Positions 8,416 to 20,296 are shown, counted from the first letter of the stretch. The stretch is DNA of 64,000 nucleotides from Spirodela intermedia (GCA_902729315.2 LR746280.1:5001-69000), one strand, 5' to 3'. The notes: generated from the sequence alone by a model not told the origin. Program-made: numbers and translations.

Positions 8416-10059
8416 GGTGAAGTGACTCAGTCGTTGTATATTAAATCACGCAAATATAAAATTTATAAAACTAGAAAATACGAATTTTCGGATATTTAGA
8501 AGTATTTCTAAATAAATATATCAATTATAATTCAATAAAAATTCCAAAAATAGCGATAATTTTCCAAGTCGATCACAGGGATGTAATATAATATTTAGTA
8601 ATTATTTAGAATTTTTCTCAATGAATACGATTTTCTATGAATTTTATACTAGGAAATAAAAAGGAAATATATTTAAAATTCACGAAAAAGGGAAATAAGG
8701 GTGTGGGCGTCAGGATGACGTCAGCACCCGGCGAACGCGAATCGGGCGGAAATAGAGTTCCACCCGGCGATTCTTACGTAAGCGATTACAGACGATTTAA
8801 TTAATCAAATTAAGATATGTAAAAGCCGGAAGAATCGTAATAGAACAAAGTATATTTTGGTAAATTAAAATCACAAAAACTATCACTAAATGAAGCATAA
8901 AGTAAGTTGAAAGCAGGAAAACAGAGTTCTGGCGTCGCGACGGCGATGCGTCGGTGATGCACTGGAATCCTGAGCATTCGGGAGGATCGTTGTGCAGTGT
9001 CCACAGCCTCGAAGGCTCTCCTTGGACAAAGACGACGTGGGCAATCTCTAGATCTTCTCGCGAAGTCTAGAGATGAATGAAATGGGTCGCTGAGTCGTCT
9101 CCGGCGGCTGTCACCCGGCGGAGCAGAAAAATGGCAACTTTGCGGCTCTCCGGCGGCTGTCACCCGACGAAGAGGAGCTGAATGGAGGTGGGGCGCGTGT
9201 CAGGGAGCTTCATCCTCAGGTCTACGCAGCAAGAGGAGGCTCTTCATCGCATCTGGTACGCTCTCAGGAGGTGGCGACTCGTCTCCCGGCGAATCGTCCT
9301 CTTCCCGACGACGGCTTGTTCGTCGATCAATCGGAGATGATTTACTCGATGGATTCGCGATCCTTTTATCGCGAATCGTTCAGCAATTTTAGTAGCAATG
9401 CTCCGCGAATCGCGTTGACGAGATTTTCGCCGATGATCCAGCGATTTTGGTTGCTTAATCCTTCACTGGCGATCTGCAGGAAAGTCGCGATAATCAGATA
9501 AAAATATATGAATTTTTACTATGAGAGGATTCGAACCCGCGCCGGTTGTCCGCCCCTTCTGAGGAAGGTGTGACATGGGTTTAGTCCCACATCGATTGTG
9601 CGCCGATTTTTCAGACGAATATATAGTAATGTTAGCTTTGTAAGCAAAGTCCCTTCTCTCGCGTGTACGACCACTCCTTGCCCCACAGCCGGCTGGCCAC
9701 CGGTGACATGGAAGGGGAGTGGCGCGCACACGTGCCCCTATCGGTCCAAGCCGCTCGAGCCCCTGCTCGCGGCTACTCCCCGACTGAGCTTCCGTCCCGC
9801 TTGTAGGCCCGACTAGCCGGCGGATTCCCCCCATTTTGCAATATTTTAGTTTTATATCTTTTTCTTCATTTATCTCAAAAGTAAGATTGTAAAAATCATA
9901 TAAATTCGTATAAAATCACATAATTATCCAAAAAAATCACATTAATCAACTGAAAACCACTTTTCACACTTTAACACAAATATAAGTCTATTTATCATGA
10001 GTTAAGCCTAAAACTATATTATTTACTAATTATTAACTCATGATAATGAAGACTTATCA
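8416..10059. other. Non-coding LTR-like DNA between the LINE and the gypsy element
   Basis: No convincing gene. The right part is the LTR of the minus-strand gypsy element: read from 10059 leftward it begins TGATAAGTCTTC directly after a purine tract. At 9575-9630 it has a TATA-like TATATATTC and the GATGTGGGACTAAA motif often seen in plant LTRs. The left part (8430-8720) is AT-rich. At 9095-9170 a 21-bp GC-rich motif (CTCCGGCGGCTGTCACCC core) occurs twice about 50 bp apart. The LTR's 3' end could not be fixed, so the area may be one long LTR or two nested ones. Confidence 0.5.
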
Positions 10060-10071
10060 CACCCCCCAACT
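10060..10071 (-). other. Polypurine tract of the gypsy element
   Basis: On the minus strand AAGTTGGGGGGTG is followed at once by the LTR terminus TGATAAGTC. A purine run directly before TG is the expected second-strand primer site. A similar tract, AAGTTGGGGGGTG, occurs at about 11323-11336, after the integrase; a second internal tract is common in Athila-like elements. Confidence 0.6.
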
Positions 10072-11670
10072 TAAATCATTGCTAGTCCCTTAGCAATGGA
10101 ATTACAAAAATAAAAATTTACAAATCTCAAACATCATATTTCAATACAGAAAGAAAAAAAAAATACAATTAGAAATGATGCACCTTTAGACACTTTGGAT
10201 TCTTATATCAAGTATTTAAGAATGATGTCAAGCACTTAAATGTTTAAACACTCATTGGAATAACAATCTAGACTTCACTTCTTCTATTCACATCTTTATC
10301 ACTTCTTCACTCATAGATGTATTTACAAGATGTTCCAATTATCAATACTCATCTAAGAATAATATTGATCCTACATTTCCCTTTTTCTATGGCTTGATTT
10401 TTGAAGTTTGCACTATATTTCTTCTTTCTTTATATATAGTGGATAAGTAGCTTTTCTTGTAGATAAATTTCGACAATAAGAATGATGTCTCACACCCTCC
10501 ATGTGTACTCTTCATTTTCAGGGCTTTCACTTTATCCACTTATTTTGCAGTAAGTGTTTTTCTATACACGATTTTCGACAATGAGAATGATGTCTCACAC
10601 CCTCCATGTGTACTCTTCGTTTCTAGATTTTTCACATTGCTCTCTCTTTTTTTTTTCTTTTTTTTTTCGAAATAAGTGATTTCTCCTCACAAGTCCTATA
10701 GATCAGGGTGCAAAAATCTTCATTAAACTCAAATGATCAATCAAATTTTCACATCAAGTAAATATTATCCATCAAGATCATGAAGTGAAAATCTGTAAAA
10801 TCAAATCCGTATTATCTATCATGTATCCAAGGAGTATTCCAACATTTCATGCTACTAGATCATTCTTTTGACTCAATAATAATCTTCCTAGTATCTTTTG
10901 GTATCAATCAATCTAATTGATTTAATTTTTCATGCATGCAATATGATGTAAGAAATTTGTAAATTAGATAGTTTTGACAGTTCTGTTTTCTGTTTTTAGT
11001 TCTATTTTAGCAGCAAAAAATTTGTCAAAAATAAATCAAAACTATCTTCTTTATAACTGTAATTTTGAATTTCAGTAATATATGTCTAGGGGATTGAAAT
11101 GTGAGAAAAGGGTCTCTATAATTTCAAATTTCGGGTTATTTTTTCGTCTGCTGTTTTTGACAGTCCGTTGTTCTTGACAGAAAACCAGAAAATAGATGTT
11201 GCAGTTTTTCCGAATTCGGCGATCTTTTTTTATTTTTTATTTTTTTAGTTGCTGTTCTAAGTTGAATAAAATGCAAACACATTTTCTTAATCGTCCTACA
11301 GCATAAATTAATAATGAATACTTCACCCCCCAACTTAAAAATGACATTGTCCTCAATGACACAGAAAAATCGAAACAGAATATGCAGAAAATATAATTTT
11401 CAAGTGAAGCATGCATATATGCAAAGTTTAGCATTAAAAATGTTGTCATAAATGATAAAGCTCCGAAAGACATCACCTCAACCTCGTTTTTAATTTTCTA
11501 CTTCGTCTTACACGCCTCCTCCTGCACTTTTTCGAAAAAACAAATACAGAAACAAGTACTGCGAAATTTTAAGAAAAACAGAGCTTAAAAAAAAATCAAA
11601 CAAAATGAAATAAAAACCATGGGTTGCCTCCCATGTAGCGCTGAATTTAATGTCTCCAGCTGGACTCCTT
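10072..11670 (-). other. Non-coding 3' region of the gypsy element
   Basis: About 1.6 kb of AT-rich DNA between integrase and LTR has no convincing ORF. It carries a 105-bp spaced direct repeat (copies beginning at 10471 and 10576, core AATGATGTCTCACACCCTCC) and the second polypurine-like tract near 11330. Athila-family elements often hold an env-like ORF in this place; I see none here. Confidence 0.6.
10471..10625. repeat. Direct repeat of about 50 bp, spacing 105 bp
   Basis: Two copies of a segment starting CGACAATRAGAATGATG and running into CACCCTCCATGTGTACTCTTC begin at 10471 and 10576. They lie in the gypsy 3' region. Confidence 0.8.
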
Positions 11671-11674
11671 GATC

Positions 11675-13100
11675 TTACTCTTGAATTTCTTTTAGTAATA
11701 AAATTTCTTTTTCTGCAAGGCGTTCATGTTCTATGTAATGTTTAAGCCGCTGTCCATTTACCTTAAAGTTATGATCACTTTTAGGATCTTTAATCATTAC
11801 AGCCCCATGATCATATGTCTCTTCCACCACATAAGGCCCTTTCCATTTTGATTTTAATTTTTCTAGGAATAATTTCAGCCTAGAATCATATAACCACACT
11901 TTTTGTCCAACATCAAAAAAATTTCTGCTAATGTATTTATCATGAAAAGTTTTAGTTTTTTCTTTATATATTCTATGATTTTCATAAGCTTCATTCCTCA
12001 ACTCCTCTAGTTCATGTAACTGAAAAATTCTATGCCCACCAGCTGATTTTTCATCCATAAATTTTTTATAGCCCATAATGCTTTATGCTCTATTTCCACA
12101 GGAAGATGACATGGCTTTTCAAAAATGAGACGAAATGGGGACATACCTATGGGATTTTTATAAGATGTTCTATAAGCCCATAATGCATCTTGTAATTTCG
12201 TGGGCCAATCTTTCCTATCTGGTTTAACTATTTTTCTCAAAATTCTCTGAATTTCCCTATTTGCTACTTCAGCTTGCCCATTTGTTTGGGGATGATATGG
12301 AGTGGCTACTCTATAGTGTACTCCATTCTTTTTCAACAGTTCTCTGAAATTTTTATTTGTAAAATGTGTTCCTCCATCACTAATAATCACTCTAGGACAT
12401 CCAAATCTCGAAAAAATATTTTCCTGCACAAATTTCATCACGATTTTATGATCATTAGTTCTAGTAGGAATAGCTTCCACCCACTTCGACACATAATCAA
12501 CAGCAAGCAAAATATATTCATATTTTTCAGCTGATGGGAAGGGACCCATAAAATCTATTCCCCATACATCAAAAATTTCGACTACTAACATGTTACTCAT
12601 GGGCATTTCATCTTTTTTACTCATGTTACCTATAGATTGGGATGAAATACATGTTCTACTAAATTCTATAGAATCTCTAATGATTGTAGGCCAATAAAAA
12701 CCACACTGAAAAAATTTTGTAGCTGTTTTTCGTCCAGAGAAGTGTCCTCCACAGTTAGATGAATGGCACATATTAATAATGGTATAGTATTCTTCTTCAA
12801 GAACACATCTCCTTAAAATTTGATCATTGCCCAAGTAGTATAAATCAGGATCATACCAAAAATAATTTCTAATCTTAGAAAAGAAATAATTTTTTCTATT
12901 CTTATCCTACTATTCTGGAATTTTTCTAGAAACCAGAAAATTAACAATATGTGCATACCATGGTGATGGTTGATGTTGAGCTGCCATCAATTGTTCATCT
13001 GGAAATGCGTCTTGTAAAGGTGCTGTATTTATTCATGTGTCACTTAATCTAGAAAGATGGTCAGCAACAGCATTCTCGAAACATTTTTTATCTTTTATTT
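11675..13100 (-). pseudogene. Ty3/gypsy integrase (broken)
   Basis: Minus-strand frames give a zinc-finger remnant, a catalytic core and a C-terminal domain. The first Asp is in GIDFMGPFP and the second in IISDGGTHF; the Glu is in [16 protein letters not shown], so the D,D-35-E triad is present. The block [18 protein letters not shown] is typical of Athila-like integrases. A one-base slip in the A run just after ALWAIK (about 12060) moves the C-terminal part into another frame (12076-11675). Stops near 13098, 13035 and 12910 separate it from the RNase H upstream. Confidence 0.85.
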
Positions 13101-13113
13101 CTAAGTCAAATTC

Positions 13114-15288
13114 CTACAACAATAAAATCCATCTTAATAAATGTGGCTTTGCATCTTTCTTATTTAACAGATATTTTAATGCTGCATGATCAGTATAAAT
13201 AATAATTTTAGCTCCCAAAATATATGATCTAAACCTTTCTAACGAAAATACTATAGCTAACAACTCTTTTTCAGTCGTGGTATAATTTAATTGAGCATCG
13301 GATATAGTTTTACCAGCATATGAAATTACTATGGGTTTTGACTCTTTTGTTTGTCCTAGAACGGCCCCCACTGCATAATTTGATGCATCACACATTATTT
13401 CAAAGGGAAGGGACCAATCAGGAGCTTGTAAAATGGGTGCCTCAGTAAGTAATCTTTTTATTTCGGAAAAAGACTCAAAACATTTCTCATCAAAATTGAA
13501 AGGCACATCTTTAGATAATAGCATGGTGAGAGGTTTAGAAATCTTCGAAAAATCTTGAATAAATTTTCTGTAATAACCTGCATGACCCAAGAAAGATCTA
13601 ATCTGTTTTACTAAATTTGGAAGTTTCATTTTAGATATAATATCAATTTTTGCTCTATCCACCTCTAAACCCCTTTTACTCACAATATGACCCAACACAA
13701 CTCCCTCTTTAACCATAAAATGTGATTTCTCCCAACTCAAAACTAATTTTTTCTCTATGCATTTCTCAAGTACATGCTGTAAATGATTTAAGCATTCATC
13801 AAATGATTCACCAAAAACAGAAAAATCGTCCATAAAAATTTCCATGCATTTTTCAATCATATCAGAAAAAATAGACAGCATACATCTTTGAAATGTGGCT
13901 GGAGCATTACACAAACTAAAAGGCATGCGTTTAAAAGCAAAAGTACCAAATGGACAAGTGAAAGTTGTTTTTTCTTGATCTAAAGGGTTTATATAAATTT
14001 GATTATAACCAAAGTATCCATCTAGAAAACAAAAAAAGTTTTTTCCAGCTAATTTTTCTAGAATTTGATAAGTAAATGGTAGGGGAAAATGATCTTTTCT
14101 AGTAACTGAATTTAATTTTCTATAATCAATACAAACTCTCCAACCGGTAGTTAATCTTGTTTGTATTTCATCCTCATTTTCGTTTTTTATAACCGTGATC
14201 CCTGATTTTTTTGGCACTACTTGTGTAGGACTAACCCATTTGCTATCTAAAATAGGATAAATAATATCAGTAGCCAGCCACTTTAAAATTTCTTTTTTTA
14301 CAATTTCCATCATGTTAGGATTTAATCTTCGTTGTGGTTCCCTGCTAGTTCTGGCCCCCTCCTCTAGATATATACTATGCATGCATACACTCATATCAAT
14401 GCCCCTTAGATCGTCCATTTTCCAGCCCATAGCCTTCTTATTTTTTCGAAGTACATCTAATAATTCTTCTTCCTGTTCATCACTCAAATCAGCTGCAATA
14501 ATAACAGGAAATGAATTATTTTCCTCCAAAAACATATATTTTAAACTAGAGGGAAGGGGTTTCAACTCTAAATTCAGATGATCTTCCTCTTTCTTTTCTC
14601 CTAAATTTATATTCTCTATTTCCTCTAATTCTTCCAGCACACAGTCATCAATAACATCTGGATCATCAAAATCATCTAGAAGATCTATGGTATGACAATC
14701 ATATACTTGTGATTTCTTAAGATCATTTGGTACCTCAAAAATTTTAATTTCTACTGATTGATCTCCACATGAAATTTTCACAATACCTGTGGGAAAATCA
14801 ATATTCATCTTTGCTGTATGCAAAAATGGTCTCCCTAGGATGATTGGCGTATCATAAAACTGTCCATTAAAATCCATTTCCAGCACTACAAAATCAACTG
14901 GAAATTTACACCCTTTAACTGTCACTATCACATTTTCTAAAAAACCTTTAGGATGTTTTATGGATCTATCAGCAAATTGTAAGGTAACAGTAGAAGGTTT
15001 AAGATCAGAAATATTAAATTTATCACAAATACTTTTAGGTAATAAATTAATACTAACACCGGTGTCAAGTAATGCATTATGAAAAATGAATCCACTAATA
15101 TCATACAAAATTAAAGGGGCACTTGTATCTCTCAATTTATATGGTAATTGATTTAATAATAATGCACTAGCATGCATAGATAATTTTTCTACTCTAGGTG
15201 CCCTTTTTGGTGTACACATTTCTTTCAAAACTCTAGCATATTCAGGAATATGTTCAATGGCAGTGAGTAAAGGAAGACTAATTTTCAC
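13114..15288 (-). pseudogene. Ty3/gypsy protease, reverse transcriptase and RNase H
   Basis: A long frame of 724 codons. The aspartic protease site is LLDTGVSINLL (DTG at residues 75-77). The reverse transcriptase shows CIDYRKLN, then GTFAFKRMPF, and the catalytic IFMDDFSVFG near residue 480. RNase H follows with CDASNYAVGAVLGQ, TTEKELLAIVF and YTDHAALKYLL. The frame is intact across all three domains but is cut off from gag by a TAA just upstream (about 15290) and from integrase by a TAG just downstream, so the polyprotein is split. Confidence 0.9.
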
Positions 15289-15291
15289 ATC

Positions 15292-16893
15292 TTATAAAAT
15301 TTTCTTTATTTCTTCATTGTGTTCCTTTTTCTTTCTTTGTCTAGGCTCTAGAGCTTTAGGAAATAAAATGGTTGTCCTCTCTTTCGAAATTTCTTTGGTA
15401 GAATCTATAAAATCCTCTTCTACTCCTATTTGATTTTGTTTTGGGTTGTCCACGTTTTCTTTTTCTTCTAATATTTGGGGATAAGGATCAGGTAAGATCT
15501 TACCACTCCTTAATGCATTCACTGTCCTAACATTTTCATTTCGTGGGTTTTTTCCTAGATTCATACTACTAGACTCCTCTTGCTGAAATCCTATTGTTGG
15601 GCGGTTCCCTAGATTTTCTATGGGCTTATTAGGTAGCTGTCCCTCTTCTCTCTTATTCCCAAGGGCCTCTATAATTTGTTTCTGGTGCTGCATCATTTGA
15701 TTCATAGTTTGTTGCATCATTTGATTTATAGTTTGTTGCATCATTTGGCTCATTTGCTGCATCATTTCCATAGTATCAGGTTGGGTTTGAGAGGGCTGAT
15801 TTTTTTGAAATCTGTTTTCTTGTTTTGGACGAAATTCAGAGTTTGAATTGAGTCTAAGTGCTTCTGGATTTTGAATATTATTTGGGTCTCTCCATGAAAA
15901 ATTATTCCTCCAATTAGGATTATAAGAATTTGAAAAAGGTTCCCTATTTCTATTAAAACTGTGAGCTACTTGCACTTGTTCTTGCATAGGGTGAAATGAT
16001 TGATCTAAATTATAACATTGAAATTCAGAATAATCATTTTCACCATACATAGGACATGTACTATTCGAATTAAGTTGAGGGTTAAAAGGCTTTCTAATAT
16101 TATCAATAAGTAAATCATTTTTTTCTAATCTTTGATTAATTTGATTAACCTCATTTCTAAGTTTAGAATCATCATCATGATGCAATTCATAAATTCCTCT
16201 CTTCTTATCCCTATCATATAATTCAAAAGAGGCTTGATCTCTCGAATTTTCACTTAAATTCTCATAAAGACTGTAAATCTCATCAGGAGTTTTCTCCATA
16301 AAAGTTCCTCCACATATAGAATCAACCATATTTCTATGTTGTTCTAATAATCCATCATAAAAAATTCTATTGAGCTGCCACTTGGGTATAGCATGATGAG
16401 GACACTTTCTAAGTAAATCTTTGAATGTTTCCCATGTCTCATGTAAAGTTTCTCCTGGTCTTTGAGAAAAACTCCATCTATGTTTTCTCATATTTTGGGT
16501 TTTTCCTAAGGGATAAAATTTTTGAAGAAAGGTCTGTTCTATGTCTTTCTAGCTAGTTAATTCTCTATCTAAGGTGGATAGCCAATGGCTAGCTTTCTCC
16601 CTAAGTGTATGAGGAAATAATTTCATCTTAATAATTTTCGGTGTAATTTGAGGGAGATTAACTAAATCACAGACCATATGAAATTTTTCTAAGTGCTAAT
16701 GAGGTTCCTCTAAAGGCAATCCATGAAAATTAGGGAGCATTTGAAAATTTCTTGGATTTATTTCGAATTTAACATTGGGTGCTAATGGGACTCTAATATT
16801 AGATGCTTGTTGAAATGAATCAGGGATATAATAATTTTTCATGGCCATAGGATTGTTCTCAGTTTGATCTGTACTTCCTTCAGGATCTATCAA
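15292..16893 (-). pseudogene. Ty3/gypsy gag (broken)
   Basis: The minus-strand capsid-type gag reads through LPNFHGLPLEEPH, a TAG (about 16698), HLEKFHMVCDLVNLPQ, a second TAG (about 16548) and a 399-codon stretch with the retrotransposon-gag block RPGETLHETWETFKDLLRK. A low-complexity Met/Gln segment (TINQMMQQTMNQMMQ, DNA about 15690-15775) is a 30-bp tandem duplication. Both stops lie where family members have Gln and Trp codons. The same gag, more decayed, recurs on the plus strand at 23940-24870. Confidence 0.8.
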
Positions 16894-17118
16894 AATTATT
16901 TTTTTCTTTCGAATTTTTATTTTTGAATGAAATAATGAAAGAATTTTCTAGCCTTGGATGCAAAGATCTTCTACCATGCATAAAAATCAATAAATTCGAG
17001 GGAAAAAGTTAGTAACTGTTACCCTCCTTCAGGATGCTCCAGTCCTTGCCGTGCTTCTTTTCGTTCCCTTTTTCTAATAAAAATCGGCAAAAAGAAAATA
17101 AACAAGAGTTATGCAATA

Positions 17119-17138
17119 CATCCCTAGCAACGGCCTGG
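17119..17138 (-). other. Primer binding site, tRNA-Asp-like (degenerate)
   Basis: The minus strand reads CCAGGCCGTTGCTAGGGATG, close to the TGGCGCCGTTGCCGGGGA site, complementary to tRNA-Asp, that many Athila-like elements use. It is followed by about 220 bp of leader before gag. It should sit next to the 5' LTR, which is not present. Confidence 0.55.
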
Positions 17139-17199
17139 AAAATTACCATTATTTTTGGATCGTCAATGTCGTTGCTACAGAATGTTGGAATCAACTCTT

Positions 17200-18030
17200 A
17201 AGGAATTAGTCACCCCTATTTCATCATCCTCCATCTCTTACACCCCTAGAGATCTTTAAGAGAGTCTTTGATTCATCGCAGAGCTCTAGGGGTAGCCTCT
17301 ATCTACATATTTCTATAGCGTACATGTTATGGGAGATATGGAAGGGGCGAAATCTCTCTCATTTTTTAAGACAGCCGATGCGTGCCCTAAATATTATGAG
17401 GAACGTCACACAATGGCTGCAGAGTGCCCATCCTCTAATGTCACCTGTTGCGACATGCTCGGCCTCTGTCTGTGAGGCACTCAAGACTTGGGGAATTCCA
17501 ACCTTACGGACCTATACACAGATCACTATGTGTACCGTCTATTGGAGACCACCGCCAATAGGACACTTGAAGCTCAATGTGGACGGGGCAGCACGTGGGA
17601 ACCCTAGACCTGCAAGGGGAGGAGGCATCTTACGAGACCATACAAGGAGTATTATCTTTATTTTTTCTCACTATTACGACATTCAAACTTACACAGCAGC
17701 GGAGGCTATGGCGATCCACGTTGGTTTGCTCCTCTGTGAGGAATACAACCTTCATGGTATCGTCCTAGAATCCGACTCTAGAGTGTTAGTTGAAATGTTG
17801 CGTGTAGGTACTTACTCCCATTGGTGACTCAACAGCACCTAGATGGATATCATGCGTTGTCGTGAGAGGATCAGTGCCATCACACACCAACTACGCGAGG
17901 GGAATCAGGCTACAGATGCACTTGCTACACATACAGTATGCACCTGTCTAAGATTTGTTTTCACCTATTGGCAAGATATGCTTGTAGAAGCTCGAGGTAG
18001 ACACCGCTTAGAATGACTCGGCATACCAGC
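17200..18030 (+). pseudogene. LINE C-terminal RNase H domain (second LINE, plus strand)
   Basis: The plus-strand frame from 17324 gives LWEIWKGRN, the usual start of the region after the LINE zinc finger, then an RNase H of the RVT_3 type. Catalytic blocks are LKLNVDGAARGNP, TAAEAMAIHVGLLL and LESDSRVLVEML. After stops at 17825 and 17838 the same domain continues with REGNQATDALATH near 17898-17936, so the protein is broken. It is unlinked to the minus-strand LINE on the left. The gypsy element's missing 5' end abuts it, so one event probably removed both. Confidence 0.8.
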
Positions 18031-18400
18031 ACTATGCATTGGGCAAAAGCTTCTACCTACCACACCTAGGTAGTGGCATATAGCTTGGAGCAATTCAACA
18101 TCGACATCAATACAAGACGGACGACAAGGCACATTGTAATTTACCTGAGTACACCACTTCCAATCATTACTCTCCTCATAATCACCTCACATCTACTATC
18201 TATCACCTTCAAGTAGTGAGGACACACAGAACTATCAACACATGTTGACATCTGTCCACTTTTGAACTATAAGTCTATAGCACATTAGACCTATCAAACT
18301 AGTTGTGAATCGCCACCCTAGCACCTCTCTCAAGATCTCATTAGTACCATCAGCTAGCTTGAACCCATGAGAAGGTAAGGATCTATATCTATAGGATTGA
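18031..18400 (+). other. LINE 3' untranslated region, no gene seen
   Basis: Non-coding sequence between the RNase H end and a CT microsatellite. Nothing distinctive apart from its position as a probable LINE 3' UTR. Confidence 0.45.
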
Positions 18401-18402
18401 CC

Positions 18403-18462
18403 CTCTCTCCTCTCTCTCTCTCTCTCGATTTCTCTATTTCTTTCTCCCTCTCTTTCTCTCTC
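18403..18462. repeat. CT-rich microsatellite
   Basis: CTCTCTCCTCTCTCTCTCTC and imperfect continuations, followed by an A run. Open frames over it on the minus strand (Arg/Glu-rich) are simple-sequence artefacts. Confidence 0.9.
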
Positions 18463-18556
18463 CAAAAAAAATAAAAGAGGTAGCCTACTTCTATTCCCAG
18501 AATCACTAGCCCACTATACACAAAATCATAGGCAATTAGTGGAGGTTGAAGGAAGA

Positions 18557-18587
<31 letters not shown>

Positions 18588-18720
18588 GAGAGGCAACCTA
18601 CTTCCCTTCCCATAATCACTAGCCTAATACTCCAAAGGGAATTACCCTTGTACACAAAAATCATGGGTATTAGTGGAGGGTGAGAGAAGAGGCCCTCAAA
18701 AAAAAAAAAAAAAAAAAAAT
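18463..18720 (+). repeat. Two tandem A-tailed 3'-end units
   Basis: Two related units of about 120-135 bp each end in GAGGCCCTC followed by about 20 A residues (A runs at about 18564-18587 and 18698-18719). Both contain the AATCACTAGCC and AGTGGAGGTTGA / AGTGGAGGGTGA blocks. They look like tandem copies of one retroposon 3' end. Three A runs occur within 260 bp. Confidence 0.75.
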
Positions 18721-19590
18721 AGAGAGAGAATAAGAGAAACAAAAAGAGTTAAAAAGAGAGAGCAAGCCATTCTTTGTGGGGTGAAAGGTCCCTTACCCAC
18801 TTAGAAAAAGTACGGCAACTAATGGTACTAGCAAGATCTTGGTAAGAGGGACTAAATGCATACAACACTAGGAAGGCAAGTTCATATTTGGGCTTATTGT
18901 CATGCTCCAGCATAATTATGTCCTCCTCAATGCCCCAACAATTCTTTTCTCACCACTTTACATCATTTTATTTATTTCTTAGAACCACTTATTGTAGCAA
19001 ACTCTTGTCTTGTAGAAACACCTCATGGTGCACAACACGGAGGGCTATACTCCCTACTACTATTGAGCGGATCTTTCAACTTCATGAACTAAATGACTCT
19101 TCTAGCCCAATGCAAATCAACCACCTTCTTCAAACATTTTGAGCTGAGTAAGAAAAATTAAAAAAAAACTACAAATACACTATTGTCACATCCTCCCTTC
19201 AAAAGAGGTCTATAATCCTCCATCTCGTCCTCGTCCTTTGTGCGAATGAGATCCCACTCATGTAACCTTAGAATGAGGTGAAACTTCTATCATTAAATCA
19301 AAATTTTCATTTCAAAAAAAAAAAATCCCCAACCAGCACACAACTTGGCCTACACAGCACTACCAACACAAAACTATCCTTGCACTATGGATGGGAGGAT
19401 TTCGCAACAGTCTCAACCGAAATGATCAACCTTGGTCGCGCCTACCACTTTATCTTTTATTTATCACTTTCCAAATAGAGCTATCTCTTGTCTCCCCTAG
19501 ATCTCACGTATCAAGCTCGGGGATAAACATTTCTCCACATCAATATAATCAAACCTTAACCCAAAAAAAATAAAAAACCCTAAACACTGA
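18721..19590 (+). mobile_element. Two further A-tailed retroposon 3' ends
   Basis: The first segment ends in TCATTAAATCAAAATTTTCA then poly(A) at about 19312-19324. The second ends in AACCTTAACCC then an A-rich tail at about 19561-19577. Both look like 3' UTRs of LINEs truncated at the 5' side. No protein domain is recognisable. Confidence 0.5.
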
Positions 19591-20281
19591 GGTACTCAAT
19601 GTGTTTTAGAATGCATACGGGAATGACACCAATATGGTGGCGAAGTGCAGGGCTATGGTTGATGGACTTATGTTATGTGCCTCTCTCCGTTTAAATTTTA
19701 TTGAAATAGAAATGAATTCATTATCTTTAGCATCCATTGTCTTTAGTAATGTATGGAAGTTAAACAAATGGTGACATCATATTTTAGACAATCTACATGT
19801 GGTTTGCAAGATAAGCCACCAGGTTAGAAGTAAGGAGCCAGACAACAGGTGGAGAGATCTTTCAGTAACTTACAAGAACTTTCATGGGAAGTTAGAGGCA
19901 TGTGCAAATTGGACAGATGGCGCCTCCATCACTTTCGGTGAGGACAGGCATGGACCCTATGTACGTAAATCAGACTAGAAGGCAATGAGAAGGTCTAAAG
20001 AAGGACATCAATCCCACAAACAACCAACATGAAGCTCCATTCCATTGATGGAAAAGATCATTCTAATGAGGATTGTGAGATCCTTATGGAAGGGGCGAGG
20101 TCCCTCTCTCAGTAGATATTGAATTATGTGTGGAGAACCCATTTTGCAGGTAACAGAGGAGGCCGAATGGAGATGCACTTAACTTGGTTCTCCCTAGATC
20201 CTCCCAAATACATCAGAAATGGGCTGGAGGCAAGGAACATTGGCAAACTGACCAAACAAGTATTGTAGTGCAAGTCCAATG
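19591..20281 (+). other. Decayed repeat DNA, possible LINE RNase H remnant
   Basis: Weak plus-strand similarity to an RNase H block (MVAKCRAMVDGLMLC near 19635-19680), then nothing that keeps a frame. It ends at a pure C run. I would not defend a gene here. Confidence 0.3.
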
Positions 20282-20296
20282 CCCCCCCCCCCCCCA
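20282..20296. repeat. Poly(C) tract
   Basis: About 14 consecutive C residues after AATG. Confidence 0.95.

Larger units (their letters stand above)
10060..17140 (-). mobile_element. Athila-like Ty3/gypsy LTR retrotransposon, degenerate
   Basis: Minus-strand order is primer binding site (17138-17119), gag (16893-15292), protease-RT-RNase H (15288-13114), integrase (about 13100-11675), a long non-coding stretch, a polypurine tract and an LTR start at 10059. RT before integrase is the Ty3/gypsy order. The gag, integrase and tRNA-Asp-type binding site resemble the Athila/Tat lineage. The 5' LTR is missing: immediately past 17140 the sequence becomes unrelated LINE DNA. Stops in gag and before integrase, plus a frameshift, show it is dead. 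Confidence 0.85.

Noticed and set aside
8535-8575. Similarity between 8540 (plus) and the area next to the primer binding site at 17135 (minus), as a hint of the missing LTR end
   Set aside because: Only a short AT-rich match and in the wrong relative orientation for two LTRs of one element.
9525-9550. tRNA-like T arm (GCGGGTTCGAATCC on the minus strand)
   Set aside because: No matching acceptor, D arm or anticodon stem nearby; it is a short B-box-like match inside LTR-like DNA.
18235-18742. Minus-strand frames rich in Arg/Glu or Phe
   Set aside because: Created by the CT microsatellite and poly(A) runs read in reverse.
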